Source of the DNA: Egicoccus sp035462025 | Lineage (GTDB): Bacteria; Actinomycetota; Nitriliruptoria; Nitriliruptorales; Nitriliruptoraceae | Length of the DNA stretch: 64,000 nucleotides | Assembly (NCBI GenBank): GCA_035462025.1 | Contig: DATHUR010000099.1 | Span: 1 to 64,000 of the forward strand | Direction of reading: 5' to 3' | In this document: one piece after another, positions 17,499-26,280 of the stretch | How positions within the stretch are numbered: the first letter of the stretch is position 1 | How the letters are laid out: each line of letters begins with the position of its first letter | Notes under the pieces: model-generated | What the model was told of the DNA's origin: nothing | Databases searched by the model: none | The model's input: the letters and a program-made list of their open reading frames with translations, nothing else | Made by a program: the position numbers and the translations under genes

Positions 17499-17777
17499 AT
17501 GCGCACCCACCGGAACTCGAAGATGAAGAAGTTCGCTGCTGTGCCGGCCGCGTTCGTCCTGGCCTTCGGCCTCGCCGCGTGCGAGGACGACGGCGACACC
17601 ACCGTCGTCGAGGACGAGCCGGACACGGTCGTCGAGGGTGACGACGGCGCCGAAGGCGAGGACACCGACGTCGACGTCGACGCCGATGTCGACGCCGAGG
17701 CCACCGAGGACGGCGGCGAGGCCGACGCGGACGCCGAGGCGGACGCCGACACCGAGACCGAGAGCGACGAGGGCTGA
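17499..17777 (+). CDS. Small acidic lipoprotein
   Basis: The 92-residue protein starts at ATG 8 bases after AAGAGGA. A basic N region, hydrophobic core and lipobox GLAAC mark an exported lipoprotein. The mature part is almost entirely Asp/Glu, Ala, Thr and Val in degenerate DADAEAD-type repeats. No recognisable domain is seen. It is likely unstructured and surface-exposed, and acidic as in halophile secreted proteins. Function is unknown. Confidence 0.75.
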   Translation: MRTHRNSKMKKFAAVPAAFVLAFGLAACEDDGDTTVVEDEPDTVVEGDDGAEGEDTDVDVDADVDAEATEDGGEADADAEADADTETESDEG

Positions 17778-17793
17778 GTCCTCGCTGTTCACG

Positions 17794-17826
17794 ACGACGC
17801 CCCGGCCGATGCGGCCGGGGCGTCGT
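17794..17826. terminator. Strong bidirectional terminator
   Basis: ACGACGCCCCGGCCG and CGGCCGGGGCGTCGT form a perfect 15-bp stem with an ATG loop between the converging lipoprotein and siderophore-binding-protein genes. Confidence 0.85.
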
Positions 17827-17850
17827 CGCGTGTGCAGGCGCGGTGTCGGC

Positions 17851-18900
17851 TCACTCGAGCGCGGCGCTCATCGCCTCGATCAGGTCGGGCATGCCCCACT
17901 CGACGCTGAGCGCCGTCGGCGGCGAGACCGACGAGACGTACTCGTTGCCGACGACCTGGGCGACCCGGCCCTCGGCCACGGCCGGGATGGCCTGGACCTC
18001 GGGCTTGTCGAGGAAGGCGTCGGCCTCCTCCTGGGTCGAGTGGTAGCTGATGAGCAGGTCGGCCTCGAGCTTGTCGATCTGCTCGTAGCTGAGCTCGTAG
18101 TAGAAGTTGCCCTCGGCCGAGTCGGTGTCGAGTTCGTCGACCGACGGCGCCACCTCGAAGCCGAGGTCGGTCAGCATCGCCACCCGCGGGTCGAGCGAGG
18201 TGTAGACCGACAGGACACCGTCGCCGTCCCAGACGTTGGCGATGGTGACGCCCGCGAATTCGGGGTGGGCCGCGGCCTGCTCGGTGAAGAAGGCGTCGAT
18301 GTCGGCGAGGACCTGGTCACCGGCCTCGTCGCGGCCGAGCGCCGAGGCGACGATGTCGATGACGTCGCGCCATGGGGTCGCCCACGGCCCCTCGGGATAG
18401 GCGACCGTCGGGGCGATCTCGCCGAGCAGCGTGTACTGCTCCTCGTCGATGCCCGAGTACGGGGCCAGGATCAGGTCCGGCTCGAGCGCGATGATCTCCT
18501 CGTACGGCGGGGCCGTGAAGTCGTCGGTCAGCAGGGCGGGCGGCTCCTCACCGGCCGCTTCCACGGCGTCGGCGATCCAGGGCAGTTGGTTGCCCGCCCC
18601 GACCGTCCAGACCTGCTCGGTCATGCCGACCGGGAACACGCCGAGGGCGATGGCCGCCTCGGTCGATCCCCAGCCCCAGGTCACCACACGGGCCGGTTCC
18701 TCGGTGATCTTGGTGGAGCCGAAGGCGTGCTCGACCTCGACCGGGAAGCCGGAGGCGTCGCCGTCGCTGCCGGCCGCCTCGCCGGTCTCGGCCCCGGTCG
18801 CGGCGGGGTCGGGTTCTTCCCCGCCGGCCCCACCGCAGGCAGCCAGAGCGAGGGCCGCCGCCGCAAACGTGGCCAGCAGGGTGGAGTGTCGTGCGCGCAC
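17851..18900 (-). CDS. Iron-siderophore ABC transporter binding lipoprotein
   Basis: The 349-residue protein starts at GTG behind GAAGGAG. The signal peptide ends in lipobox ALAAC and an acidic linker follows. The mature part is a FepB/FhuD-type periplasmic-binding fold: EEPARVVTWGWGSTEAAIAL, YEEIIALEPDLILAPYSGI, a long linking helix and VSSVSPPTALSVEWGMPDLI near the end. It captures a ferric siderophore (or haem) outside the cell. An iron box 74 bases upstream implies iron repression. The ATPase and two permease genes lie upstream on the same strand and complete the importer. Confidence 0.9.
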   Translation of the reverse strand: MRARHSTLLATFAAAALALAACGGAGGEEPDPAATGAETGEAAGSDGDASGFPVEVEHAFGSTKITEEPARVVTWGWGSTEAAIALGVFPVGMTEQVWTVGAGNQLPWIADAVEAAGEEPPALLTDDFTAPPYEEIIALEPDLILAPYSGIDEEQYTLLGEIAPTVAYPEGPWATPWRDVIDIVASALGRDEAGDQVLADIDAFFTEQAAAHPEFAGVTIANVWDGDGVLSVYTSLDPRVAMLTDLGFEVAPSVDELDTDSAEGNFYYELSYEQIDKLEADLLISYHSTQEEADAFLDKPEVQAIPAVAEGRVAQVVGNEYVSSVSPPTALSVEWGMPDLIEAMSAALE

Positions 18901-18973
18901 GGAGTCTCCTTCGGGCAGGTACCCGACGGCGTCGTTCGACGCCGGGACGACGGGAGGGGAGGGAAAGCACTGG

Positions 18974-18992
18974 TGAGGTTAGCCTTACCTCA
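18974..18992 (-). promoter_or_regulatory. IdeR/DtxR iron box upstream of the binding protein
   Basis: On the minus strand TGAGGTAAGGCTAACCTCA matches the actinobacterial iron-box consensus TTAGGTTAGGCTAACCTAA at 16 of 19 positions and is itself near-palindromic. It lies between the ATPase and binding-protein genes, so the binding protein probably has its own iron-repressed promoter. Confidence 0.8.
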
Positions 18993-19018
18993 TCAACGCC
19001 GGCAAGCCGACGCGCCCG

Positions 19019-19882
19019 CTACGCCGACTCGGCCTCCAGCCCCGTCGCCGCGTGGTAGCGCCCGACCGGCACGATCAGGGGGGAGCCGGAGACGGGGTCG
19101 TCGACGACACGTGCCTCGAGTCCGAAGGCCTCGTGGACGATGCGTTCGGTGAGCACCGTGCCGGGGTCGCCCTCGGCGACGATGCGTCCGCCGTGCATGA
19201 CCACGAGGTGGTCGGCGTAGCGGGCGGCGAGGTTCAGCTCGTGCAGCACCATCACGACCGTGGTGCCGGCTTCGCGGTTGCGCTGGGTGAGCAGGTCGAG
19301 CAGCTCGACCTGGTGGGTCACGTCGAGGAAGGTGGTCGGCTCGTCGAGCAGCACGATGTCGGTCTGCTGTGCGAGCACCATCGCGATCCACACCCGCTGG
19401 CCCTGCCCGCCCGAGAGTTCCTCGAGACGCCGGTCGGCGAGGTCGCTCACACCGGTGGCGGCCAGGGCCTCGGCGACGATGCGGTCGTCGTCGCTGTCGT
19501 GACGGCCGAACCACCCCTGGTGCGGGTAGCGGCCGCGCGCGACGAGGTCGGCGACGCGCACCCCGTCCGGTGCCGTGCAGGTCTGGGGGAGCACGCCGAC
19601 GATCCGGGCGACCTCGCGACTCGGCATGCGGGCGATGTCGCGGCCGCCGAGCGTGACGCGGCCGCCCGACAGTGGCAGCAGGCGGGCGAGGCCGCGCAGC
19701 AGGGTCGACTTGCCGCAGGCGTTGGGGCCGACGATGGCCGTGATCCGGCCGTCGGGGATGGTCAGGTCGAGGCCGTCGATGACGTGGCGGCCGCCGTAGC
19801 CGATGCGGACCGCGTCTGCGGTCAGCGCATGTCCGGTCCCGGGCGGGGCGGTCGGGGTCATCGTCACGTCCGTCGTCGTCAT
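19019..19882 (-). CDS. Iron-siderophore ABC transporter ATPase (FecE/FepC type)
   Basis: The 287-residue protein has Walker A GPNACGKSTLLRGL near residue 53, signature LSGGQGQRVWIAMVLAQ, and Walker B DIVLLDEPTTFLDVTHQ. The ACGKS variant and the TFLD D-loop are typical of FecE/FepC importers. The ATG overlaps the stop of the preceding permease by 4 bases. It drives ferric-siderophore import through the two FecCD permeases. The C terminus contains the usual regulatory segment (VVMHGGRIVAEGDPGTVLT). Confidence 0.93.
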   Translation of the reverse strand: MTTTDVTMTPTAPPGTGHALTADAVRIGYGGRHVIDGLDLTIPDGRITAIVGPNACGKSTLLRGLARLLPLSGGRVTLGGRDIARMPSREVARIVGVLPQTCTAPDGVRVADLVARGRYPHQGWFGRHDSDDDRIVAEALAATGVSDLADRRLEELSGGQGQRVWIAMVLAQQTDIVLLDEPTTFLDVTHQVELLDLLTQRNREAGTTVVMVLHELNLAARYADHLVVMHGGRIVAEGDPGTVLTERIVHEAFGLEARVVDDPVSGSPLIVPVGRYHAATGLEAESA

Positions 19883-20940
19883 ACGTTCGCTCCTCGTCCC
19901 GTCCTCGCCAGCAGCCAGATCAGGTAGGGCGCGCCGATCAGCCCGGTCACGACGCCGACCGGGGCGGCGAGTTGCCCCGGCAGGGCGTGCTGCCCCACGA
20001 CGTCGGCGCCCAGCAGGATGACGGCGCCGACCACGCCGCTGGCCGCCAGTGCCGGGCCGCCGTCGTCGAGCAGGGCACGCGCGATCGCCGGCGCGACCAG
20101 GGCGACGAACGGCACCGGGCCGGCGACGGAGGTGGCGGCCGCGACCAGAGCGACGCCGACCAGGAGTGCGATGGCCCGGGCCCGGTCCGCGGGCACGCCG
20201 AGCCCGCGGGCCTGGTCGTCGCCGAGCGCCAGGATGCGCTGGCGGGTGTGTTCGCGCAGTCCCAGCGGCGCGAAGACCGCGACCGCGATCAGCAGGAGCA
20301 CGAGGCGGTCACCACGGACGTCGCCGACGCTGCCGACCGTCCACAACAGCGCCTGCGCCGCTTCGCGGACCTCGGCCCGCGTGAGCAACCAACCGACCAG
20401 CGAGGTGGCGAGGTAGGCGACGCCGATGCCGACCAGGACGAACCGGATGCCGTGCACGCCCTGGCGCCAGGCGAGCAGCCAGATGGCGACCGCGGCGGTC
20501 GCGGCGCCGAGTCCCGCCATGCCCGCGACCGCGACACCGGTCAGCCCGAGGCCGAGCAGGGCCCACACCGCGCCGAGGCTGGCGCCCGCCGAGATGCCGA
20601 GGATGTCCGGGCTCGCCAGCGGGTTGCGCAGGGTCGACTGGAACAGCGCACCCGCCAGGCCGAGCGCGGTGCCGGCACCGACGGCGGCCGACACCCGTGG
20701 CAGCCGCAGGCGGCGGACCACGAGGACGTCGACCGCGTCCCCGGAACCCGCGACCGCGCCGAGCGCCTCTGCGGGGCTCAGCCCCGCGGCGCCCAGCAGC
20801 AGCGCCACGACCGCAAGCCCGGCCAGCAGCACCGCGCCGATGCCCAGCACCACGACCTGCCGACGCGTCCGGGCACGGCGCAGCCGCGCAGGCGCCGCCT
20901 CGAGGACGTCATGTCCGGGGGTGAGGGTGGGTGCGCTCAC
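19879..20940 (-). CDS. FecCD-family siderophore permease (second)
   Basis: The 353-residue protein starts at GTG in a GTGA overlap with the first permease stop. The polytopic FecCD fold includes RLRLPRVSAAVGAGTALGLA, FQSTLRNPLASPDILGISAG and the coupling-helix GLGVPADRARAIALL. About nine to ten hydrophobic helices are visible. It pairs with the upstream paralogue to form the import channel for the iron complex. Confidence 0.93.
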   Translation of the reverse strand: MSAPTLTPGHDVLEAAPARLRRARTRRQVVVLGIGAVLLAGLAVVALLLGAAGLSPAEALGAVAGSGDAVDVLVVRRLRLPRVSAAVGAGTALGLAGALFQSTLRNPLASPDILGISAGASLGAVWALLGLGLTGVAVAGMAGLGAATAAVAIWLLAWRQGVHGIRFVLVGIGVAYLATSLVGWLLTRAEVREAAQALLWTVGSVGDVRGDRLVLLLIAVAVFAPLGLREHTRQRILALGDDQARGLGVPADRARAIALLVGVALVAAATSVAGPVPFVALVAPAIARALLDDGGPALAASGVVGAVILLGADVVGQHALPGQLAAPVGVVTGLIGAPYLIWLLARTGRGANV

Positions 20941-21986
20941 AGTTGGGCCACCCGACGGCTGCGCGCGACCGCGACCAGGACGGGCGCGCCGAGGAATGCG
21001 CTGACGATGCCGGCCTCGAGTTCCGCGGGCCGGGCGACGAGGCGCCCGATGACGTCGGCGCCGAGCAGCAGGGTCGCGCCGAGAACGGCGGCGACGAGGG
21101 TGATCCGGCGGTAGTCGGAACCGGCCACGCGGCGGGCCGCGTGGGGGACGACGAGGCCGACCAGCGCGATGGGGCCGACGAGGCTGGTCGCGGTCCCGGC
21201 CAGCAGCGTGATGCCGACGCCGGCGACCAGGCGGGTGGTCCCCACCCGCTGCCCGAGGCCCCGGGCCACGTCGTCGCCGAGCGCGAGCAGGTTGAGACGG
21301 TGGGCGCTGAACAGCGCGAGCGCCGCGCCGACGGCGACGAAGGGCCACAGGTCGGCAGCGAGGTCGAGACCGCGGCCGGTGAGCGACCCGACCGCCCAGA
21401 AGCGGTACTCGTCGAACGCCTGGCGGCTGCGCAGCAGCACCAGCGTGATCGCGGGGGTGAGCAGCGCGGTCAGCGCCGCCCCACCGAGGGCGAGCCGGAC
21501 CGGCTCGCCCCGGCCGATGGCGGCCACGGCGACGGCCGCGAGCGCGGCGCCGGCGAACGCGAACCAGACGAACGTGGCGGGCGAGGACACCCCGAGCAGC
21601 CAGATCGCGAGCACCACCGACAGCGACGCGCCGGCGTTGATGCCGAGCAGGCCGGGGTCGGCGATCGGGTTGCGGGTCACGCCCTGGATCAGGGTGCCGG
21701 CCAGCCCGAGGGCACACCCGGCGAGCAGGCCGACGACGGTGCGCGGCACCCGCAGATCGAGCACGACGCGGTGGTCGGCGTGACCCGCCGCGGGTGCGGT
21801 CAGCGCCTGCCAGACCTCGCCGGCCGGGATGCTGCGCACACCGAACATCAGGCTCGTGACGATGGCGGCGGCCAGCAACCCGACGCAGGCCGCCATCACG
21901 ACCAAACCACGCCGGCGACGCGAGGGGGCGCCGGCAGGGGCGTGCGTCGGAGCGGCCGCAAACGCCGGTTCGGCAAAGGTTAGCAT
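20937..21986 (-). CDS. FecCD-family siderophore permease (first)
   Basis: The 349-residue protein has the same FecCD motifs (LRVPRTVVGLLAGCALGLAG, IQGVTRNPIADPGLLGINAG, ALGDDVARGLGQ). The ATG at 21986 lies inside an iron box, with a -10-like CATACT six bases before it, so the transcript may be leaderless; no ribosome site is visible. A start further downstream would cut into the first helix. It heads the permease-permease-ATPase operon, joined by 4-bp overlaps. Confidence 0.88.
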   Translation of the reverse strand: MLTFAEPAFAAAPTHAPAGAPSRRRRGLVVMAACVGLLAAAIVTSLMFGVRSIPAGEVWQALTAPAAGHADHRVVLDLRVPRTVVGLLAGCALGLAGTLIQGVTRNPIADPGLLGINAGASLSVVLAIWLLGVSSPATFVWFAFAGAALAAVAVAAIGRGEPVRLALGGAALTALLTPAITLVLLRSRQAFDEYRFWAVGSLTGRGLDLAADLWPFVAVGAALALFSAHRLNLLALGDDVARGLGQRVGTTRLVAGVGITLLAGTATSLVGPIALVGLVVPHAARRVAGSDYRRITLVAAVLGATLLLGADVIGRLVARPAELEAGIVSAFLGAPVLVAVARSRRVAQL

Positions 21987-21993
21987 TACCTAA
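21975..21993 (-). promoter_or_regulatory. IdeR/DtxR iron box overlapping the permease start
   Basis: On the minus strand TTAGGTAATGCTAACCTTT matches the consensus TTAGGTTAGGCTAACCTAA at 15 of 19 positions. It contains the ATG itself. CATACT (21998-21993) is a plausible -10. Fe-loaded repressor here would block initiation directly. Confidence 0.8.
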
Positions 21994-22001
21994 GTATGCA
22001 C

Positions 22002-22037
22002 GGCCGGCGCGGCGGACGCGAACCCACCGCGCCGGCC
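22002..22037 (-). terminator. Stem-loop after the SDR gene
   Basis: GGCCGGCGCGG and CCGCGCCGGCC form a perfect 11-bp stem with a 14-base loop just beyond the stop of the leftward short-chain dehydrogenase gene. It separates that gene from the iron operon. Confidence 0.6.
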
Positions 22038-22042
22038 CGGAC

Positions 22043-22852
22043 CTACTTCGCGAGCAGGCTCTTCATCTGGCGCTGGATGAGGTGCGTCGACTGGCGCGGC
22101 ACGACCCGGTTGAGCAGGTTCAGCACCCGCGAGTCCTTGCCCACGAACACGTGGAACCGGTCGTCCTCGATGCCGTCGACGATCATCCTGCCGGCGTCCT
22201 CGGCCGTGGTCATCGGCAGCTTCGAGCCCTTCTCGGCCGCCGCCGCACCGCCCGGCGTCTCGACGCCGGAGTTGGCGGTGATGTCGGTCTTGACCGCTCC
22301 CGGGAAGATCAGCGAGACGGCGACGCGGGTGTCGCGCAGCTCCGCGTACAACCCCTCGGTCATCAGTTTCACGGCCGCCTTGCTGGCGCCGTAGACGGTC
22401 TGACCCGGCACCGGCAGGAAGCCGCCCATGCTCGACACGTTGGCGACGTGGGCGACCGGCCGCTGCAGCAACCCTGGCAGGAACGCCTTGACCATGTGGA
22501 TCGTGCCGTAGAGGTTGACGTTGATCACCCGTTCGATCACGTCGTAGTCGAGCTCGGCGAGCGTGACGAACGGCTGGATGATCCCGGCGACGTTGACGAC
22601 GCCGTCGGGCGCGTCGAGCACCGCCTCGACCCGGCCGGGGAGTGCTTCCACCGCCGCGCGGTCGGTGATGTCGAGCTGGAACGTGGCGAGCCGGTCGCCC
22701 GCGTTGGCGAGCGTCGCGGTGGCGTCGAGACTCTCCTGGCGGATGTCCACGGCGGCCACGCGCGCACCGCGACGCAGCAGTTCGAGCACGACCTCACGGC
22801 CCATCCCGTTGCCGCCGCCGGTGACGACGATGACCTTGCCTGCGACCTTCAC
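22043..22852 (-). CDS. Short-chain dehydrogenase/reductase
   Basis: The 269-residue protein starts at GTG behind AAGGAG; longer readings lack a ribosome site. It has a Rossmann motif VTGGGNGMGREVV, VNVAGIIQPF, NVSSMGG with the catalytic Ser, and YGASKAAVKLMTEGL with the catalytic Tyr and Lys, so it is a complete classical SDR. An NAD(P)-dependent alcohol/ketone oxidoreductase is expected. The C terminus (VVPRQSTHLIQRQMKSLL) resembles actinobacterial SDRs acting on lipophilic substrates. The substrate is unknown. Confidence 0.88.
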   Translation of the reverse strand: MKVAGKVIVVTGGGNGMGREVVLELLRRGARVAAVDIRQESLDATATLANAGDRLATFQLDITDRAAVEALPGRVEAVLDAPDGVVNVAGIIQPFVTLAELDYDVIERVINVNLYGTIHMVKAFLPGLLQRPVAHVANVSSMGGFLPVPGQTVYGASKAAVKLMTEGLYAELRDTRVAVSLIFPGAVKTDITANSGVETPGGAAAAEKGSKLPMTTAEDAGRMIVDGIEDDRFHVFVGKDSRVLNLLNRVVPRQSTHLIQRQMKSLLAK

Positions 22853-23165
22853 GACCGACTCCTTGGGTTCGCGGTGTCCTGCCACCGAGCGTGCCCGGCG
22901 ACCGGCCGGCACGCACGGGTCGTTCGGCGGCCGGCATCCGGACGATCGGCCCATTCGCGTACCGGTCGGGCCGCCCCGGGGTGCAGGCGGCTCGATGGAC
23001 TATGCCCGATGGGTGCTCGTGACCGCTTTCGTCTGCACCGTTGTGACCATCTTCGTGGGCGTTGGGTCCTGCGCCTCTGTCGGGCCGCGATTCGTGCGTC
23101 ACGATGGTCGTGGAACGTCCCGCAGGCCGTCGGCCGGCTGCCGGGCGCCCTGATCGGAGATCGAG
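22853..23165. other. Intergenic region without a supported gene
   Basis: 313 bases separate the divergent SDR and the surface-protein genes. A short frame from ATG 22995 encodes a hydrophobic stretch but has no ribosome site and no family resemblance, so it is not called. Promoters for both flanking genes presumably lie here; no convincing -35/-10 pair was recognised. Confidence 0.5.
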
Positions 23166-25730
23166 GTGGACCGCCGTCGTCCTCGTGCCCGTTCGCGCCC
23201 ACTGGCGCGCTCGCTCGTCACCGTCGCGCTCGCTGTCGGGCTGCTGGCGTCCGGGCTGGTGGCGCCCGCGACGGCCGCCACGATCAGCGTCTGCGCGTCG
23301 GGCTGCGACTTCACCTCGATCCAGGCGGCCATCGACGACGCGGATGCCGGCGACACGATCCTGGTCGGGCCAGGCGACCACCCCGACACCTTCACCGTCG
23401 ACGTCGGTGTCGCGATAGCGGCGGCCGATCCCGACGAACCCCCGGTGATCACCGGCGTCGGGACGCGCGCGACCATCGCCGCCAGCGGGGTCACCCTGCG
23501 TGACCTCATCTTCGACCTCGGCGCCGACACGACGACCGACGGCGTCATCGTGATCGACCGCGTCGGGTCGTGGCCCTTCAGCATCGGGTTCGGCGACATC
23601 ACCCTCGAGCGCATCGAGGTGCTCGGCGGCCGGCGCGCGCTGTTCGCAACGGTCGAGGACATCACGATCGTCGACAGCCGCTTCGAAGGCCAGGCGCGTG
23701 ACGCACTGTTCTTCAACGCCGTAGCGGGCACCACGACGATCGACGGCAACACGTTCGTCGGCGGCAACGCCAACAAGGCCATCGTGTTCGAGAACTTCTC
23801 CAGCGGTGACCCGGGCAACGCCGGGACGATCCGCATCACCGGCAACGTGGTCGACGGCAAACGCAACTTCGTCGTCTACAACCAGTGGCTGTGCTCGACC
23901 AAACTGCCCGACGGCGCGGCGTTCGTCTGCGACGAGGACGCGGCCAACGACACGGTCGACCTGGTGATCACCGGCAACCGGATCGGCCCGTTCGGCACGG
24001 CCATCGACATCTTCGACCCGAGCGAGTTCGGCGCGTTCGACACGCAACGCTTCGAGAAGATCGGCTCGGTCACCGTCACCGGCAACGCCTTCGTGACCGA
24101 GGGCACGGTCGGGCTACGGGCACCCGACGCGCTGGCCGCCGAGCACGCGGTCGTGGTGGACGCCACAGGCAACTGGTGGGGCGTTCTGACCGGACCGGCC
24201 AGCGGGCAGGTCGACATCGGCGCAGCCGGCGTCGACACGGCCGCGTTCCTCACCCCGGCGGTCACGGTCAGCGGCCTGCCCACCAACGTCGCGAACTCGG
24301 CGACGAGCGTGAACCCGACCTGCGTGCCGGCGAACCCGACGCAGGTCACCTGCGTGGTGAGCGGCACGAGCGGCCTGGCTGTTGGCGCCAACACGGTCAC
24401 CTTCACCGCGACACTCACCGTGGCCGGCCTGCAGGTCACGAACGTGGTGACTCGGACCGTGACCCGCGCCGGACCGACCCCGCCGGCCACGCCGACTCCA
24501 CCCGTCCCCGACACGGTGCCTCCGCCGCCACCGCCGGTGCCGCCCCCGCCGCCGGACACCCCGCCGTCACCGATCACGATCCCGCCCGGCCAGTCACTGA
24601 TCCGACCCCCCGGCTCGGGCGGTGGCTTCGTCGGCGGTGCACCGGTCACAGCGGTCCAACAGCAGGTGCCGCCCGTGCCGCCACCCGGGCAGCGCACACC
24701 GCAGCAGGTGACCCAGGTCCAGACCGTGGCCTCGCAGATCGCGGGCGCCGTCTCGACGCACCTGCCGTCGGGGGCACGTCCGCCACTGGCCGTGCTCCAG
24801 ACGCCGGACGGTGCGCTGATCCACGGCCTGCTGGCCTCGGCGCTTGGCGAGGGGCGGTCGGTCCCCGCGGAGCACGTGGTGTCGCTGTCGACGGATGACA
24901 CCACCCTGGTCCTCGCGGGCGCGGACGGCGTCGGCAACCCGACGGCCCCCTCGGACGACGGCGTCCTGCGGGCTCCGCAGGGCGGTGGGTTCGGGACCGT
25001 CGTCTCCGGTCTGGTCCCCGGGTCGCCGGGTCAGGTGGTGATCGCGTCCGACCCGCAACTGCTGGGCACCTTCGTCGTCGACGCGGACGGGGTGTTCAAG
25101 GGACAGGTCGCCATCCCGACGGGCCTGGACCCAGGCGACCACACCCTCATCGTCAACGGCCGGGGCGTGCGGGGCGAGGTGACGCTCATGCTCGGCATCA
25201 CGGTGGACGAGCTCACCACCTTCCCCGACGTCGTCGCCACCTCGCCGCAGGGCCAGGCGATCCACTCGCTCACGGCCGCGGGGATCGTCGACGGCTTCGC
25301 CGACGGCACCTACCGGCCGACGCTCGCCGTCAGCCGGGCGCAGGCGGCGACGGTCCTGGCGCGCGCGCTCGGCCTCGACGTCGCCGGTGGGTCGTCGTTC
25401 GACGACGTCGTCGGTGTCCACTTGGGTGCGGTCACGGCCGTGGCCGAGGCCGGCGTCATGACCGGCTTCGCCGACGGGACTTTCCGCCCGACGGACGCGA
25501 TGACGCGCGGGCAACTGGCCAGCGCGCTGGCGCGGGCAGCCGGACTGGGCCCGCTCGCCGACGCGGCGCTGTCCGACGTCGCCGGCACACACGCCGGCGC
25601 CGTCAATGCGATCGTCGACGCCGGTCTCGCGGTGGGGCACACGGACGGCACGTTCCGACCGCAGCTGCCGGCGACCCGTGGGCAGCTGGCGGTGTTCGTC
25701 GACCGGCTCGTGACCCGCGTGGCCGGCTGA
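23166..25730 (+). CDS. SLH-domain surface protein with a beta-helix region
   Basis: The 854-residue protein starts at GTG with a signal peptide ending near APATAA. Residues about 45-400 resemble right-handed parallel beta-helix proteins (FTSIQAAIDDADAGDTILVG, TTIDGNTFVGGNANKAIVFE, NRIGPFGTAIDIF). A proline-rich hinge follows near 440-475 (PPPPPPVPPPPPD). A middle region has a repeated beta domain (SGLVPGSPGQVVIASDPQLL). Three SLH repeats end the protein: FPDVVATSPQGQAIHSLTAA, FADGTFRPTDAMTRGQLASA and HTDGTFRPQLPATRGQLAVF are within them. SLH domains attach proteins to cell-wall polymers. It is probably a cell-surface carbohydrate-binding or -degrading protein. No sorting signal (LPXTG) is seen. 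Confidence 0.9.
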   Translation: MDRRRPRARSRPLARSLVTVALAVGLLASGLVAPATAATISVCASGCDFTSIQAAIDDADAGDTILVGPGDHPDTFTVDVGVAIAAADPDEPPVITGVGTRATIAASGVTLRDLIFDLGADTTTDGVIVIDRVGSWPFSIGFGDITLERIEVLGGRRALFATVEDITIVDSRFEGQARDALFFNAVAGTTTIDGNTFVGGNANKAIVFENFSSGDPGNAGTIRITGNVVDGKRNFVVYNQWLCSTKLPDGAAFVCDEDAANDTVDLVITGNRIGPFGTAIDIFDPSEFGAFDTQRFEKIGSVTVTGNAFVTEGTVGLRAPDALAAEHAVVVDATGNWWGVLTGPASGQVDIGAAGVDTAAFLTPAVTVSGLPTNVANSATSVNPTCVPANPTQVTCVVSGTSGLAVGANTVTFTATLTVAGLQVTNVVTRTVTRAGPTPPATPTPPVPDTVPPPPPPVPPPPPDTPPSPITIPPGQSLIRPPGSGGGFVGGAPVTAVQQQVPPVPPPGQRTPQQVTQVQTVASQIAGAVSTHLPSGARPPLAVLQTPDGALIHGLLASALGEGRSVPAEHVVSLSTDDTTLVLAGADGVGNPTAPSDDGVLRAPQGGGFGTVVSGLVPGSPGQVVIASDPQLLGTFVVDADGVFKGQVAIPTGLDPGDHTLIVNGRGVRGEVTLMLGITVDELTTFPDVVATSPQGQAIHSLTAAGIVDGFADGTYRPTLAVSRAQAATVLARALGLDVAGGSSFDDVVGVHLGAVTAVAEAGVMTGFADGTFRPTDAMTRGQLASALARAAGLGPLADAALSDVAGTHAGAVNAIVDAGLAVGHTDGTFRPQLPATRGQLAVFVDRLVTRVAG

Positions 25731-25749
25731 TCGCCCGGCGACGACCGGA

Positions 25750-26169
25750 TCAGGTGGGGGAACTGCCGATGTTGACCATCCAGGCCATGCCGAAGCGGTC
25801 AACGCACATCCCGAACCGGTCGCCCCATGGGGCCACCGCCAGCGGCTCGACCACGGTGCCACCGTCGGCGAGAGCATCGAAGCACCGGCTCAGCCGGGGC
25901 TCGTCCTCGCCGCTCAGCGAGATCGAGATCGACGAGCCGGGCTGGTAGGGCGCGCCGTCCGGGAGGTCGCCCGCCATCAACACCAGGCCGTCGGCCGTGA
26001 CGAGCTGGGAGTGCATGATCCGACCGTCGTTGGACGGATGCGCGCTCATGCCGCCCTCGGCGTAGGTCTGGCTGGTCAGGTCCCCGCCGAAGACGCCCTG
26101 GTAGAACGCCATCGCCTCGCGGGCCTGGTCCTGGAACTGCAGGTAGGGGTTCAACTGCACGGCAGCCAT
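25750..26169 (-). CDS. PhnB-like VOC/glyoxalase-fold protein
   Basis: The 139-residue protein starts at ATG behind GAGGAGG. NPYLQFQDQAREAMAFYQGV near the N terminus and the C-terminal GDRFGMCVDRFGMAWMVNIG are the hallmark of the YjdN/PhnB (3-demethylubiquinone-9-methyltransferase-like) branch of the vicinal oxygen chelate fold. The family is mostly uncharacterised and dimeric. It sits before an OsmC-like gene on the same strand, and the two may be co-expressed. Confidence 0.9.
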   Translation of the reverse strand: MAAVQLNPYLQFQDQAREAMAFYQGVFGGDLTSQTYAEGGMSAHPSNDGRIMHSQLVTADGLVLMAGDLPDGAPYQPGSSISISLSGEDEPRLSRCFDALADGGTVVEPLAVAPWGDRFGMCVDRFGMAWMVNIGSSPT

Positions 26170-26280
26170 TGCCGGCCTCCTCGGTCGTGGACCCGGTGCG
26201 CGCGATCCTGCGCTGGTGGGTCACCCGGTGGACGCCGCCGAACCGCCGAATTCATCGCGGACCGGGCGGACACGGTCGCC

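Noticed and set aside
22995..23153. Short frame with a hydrophobic segment in the SDR/surface-protein intergenic region
   Set aside because: No ribosome site, no family resemblance, and it runs into the upstream region of the surface-protein gene. Chance is the simplest reading.
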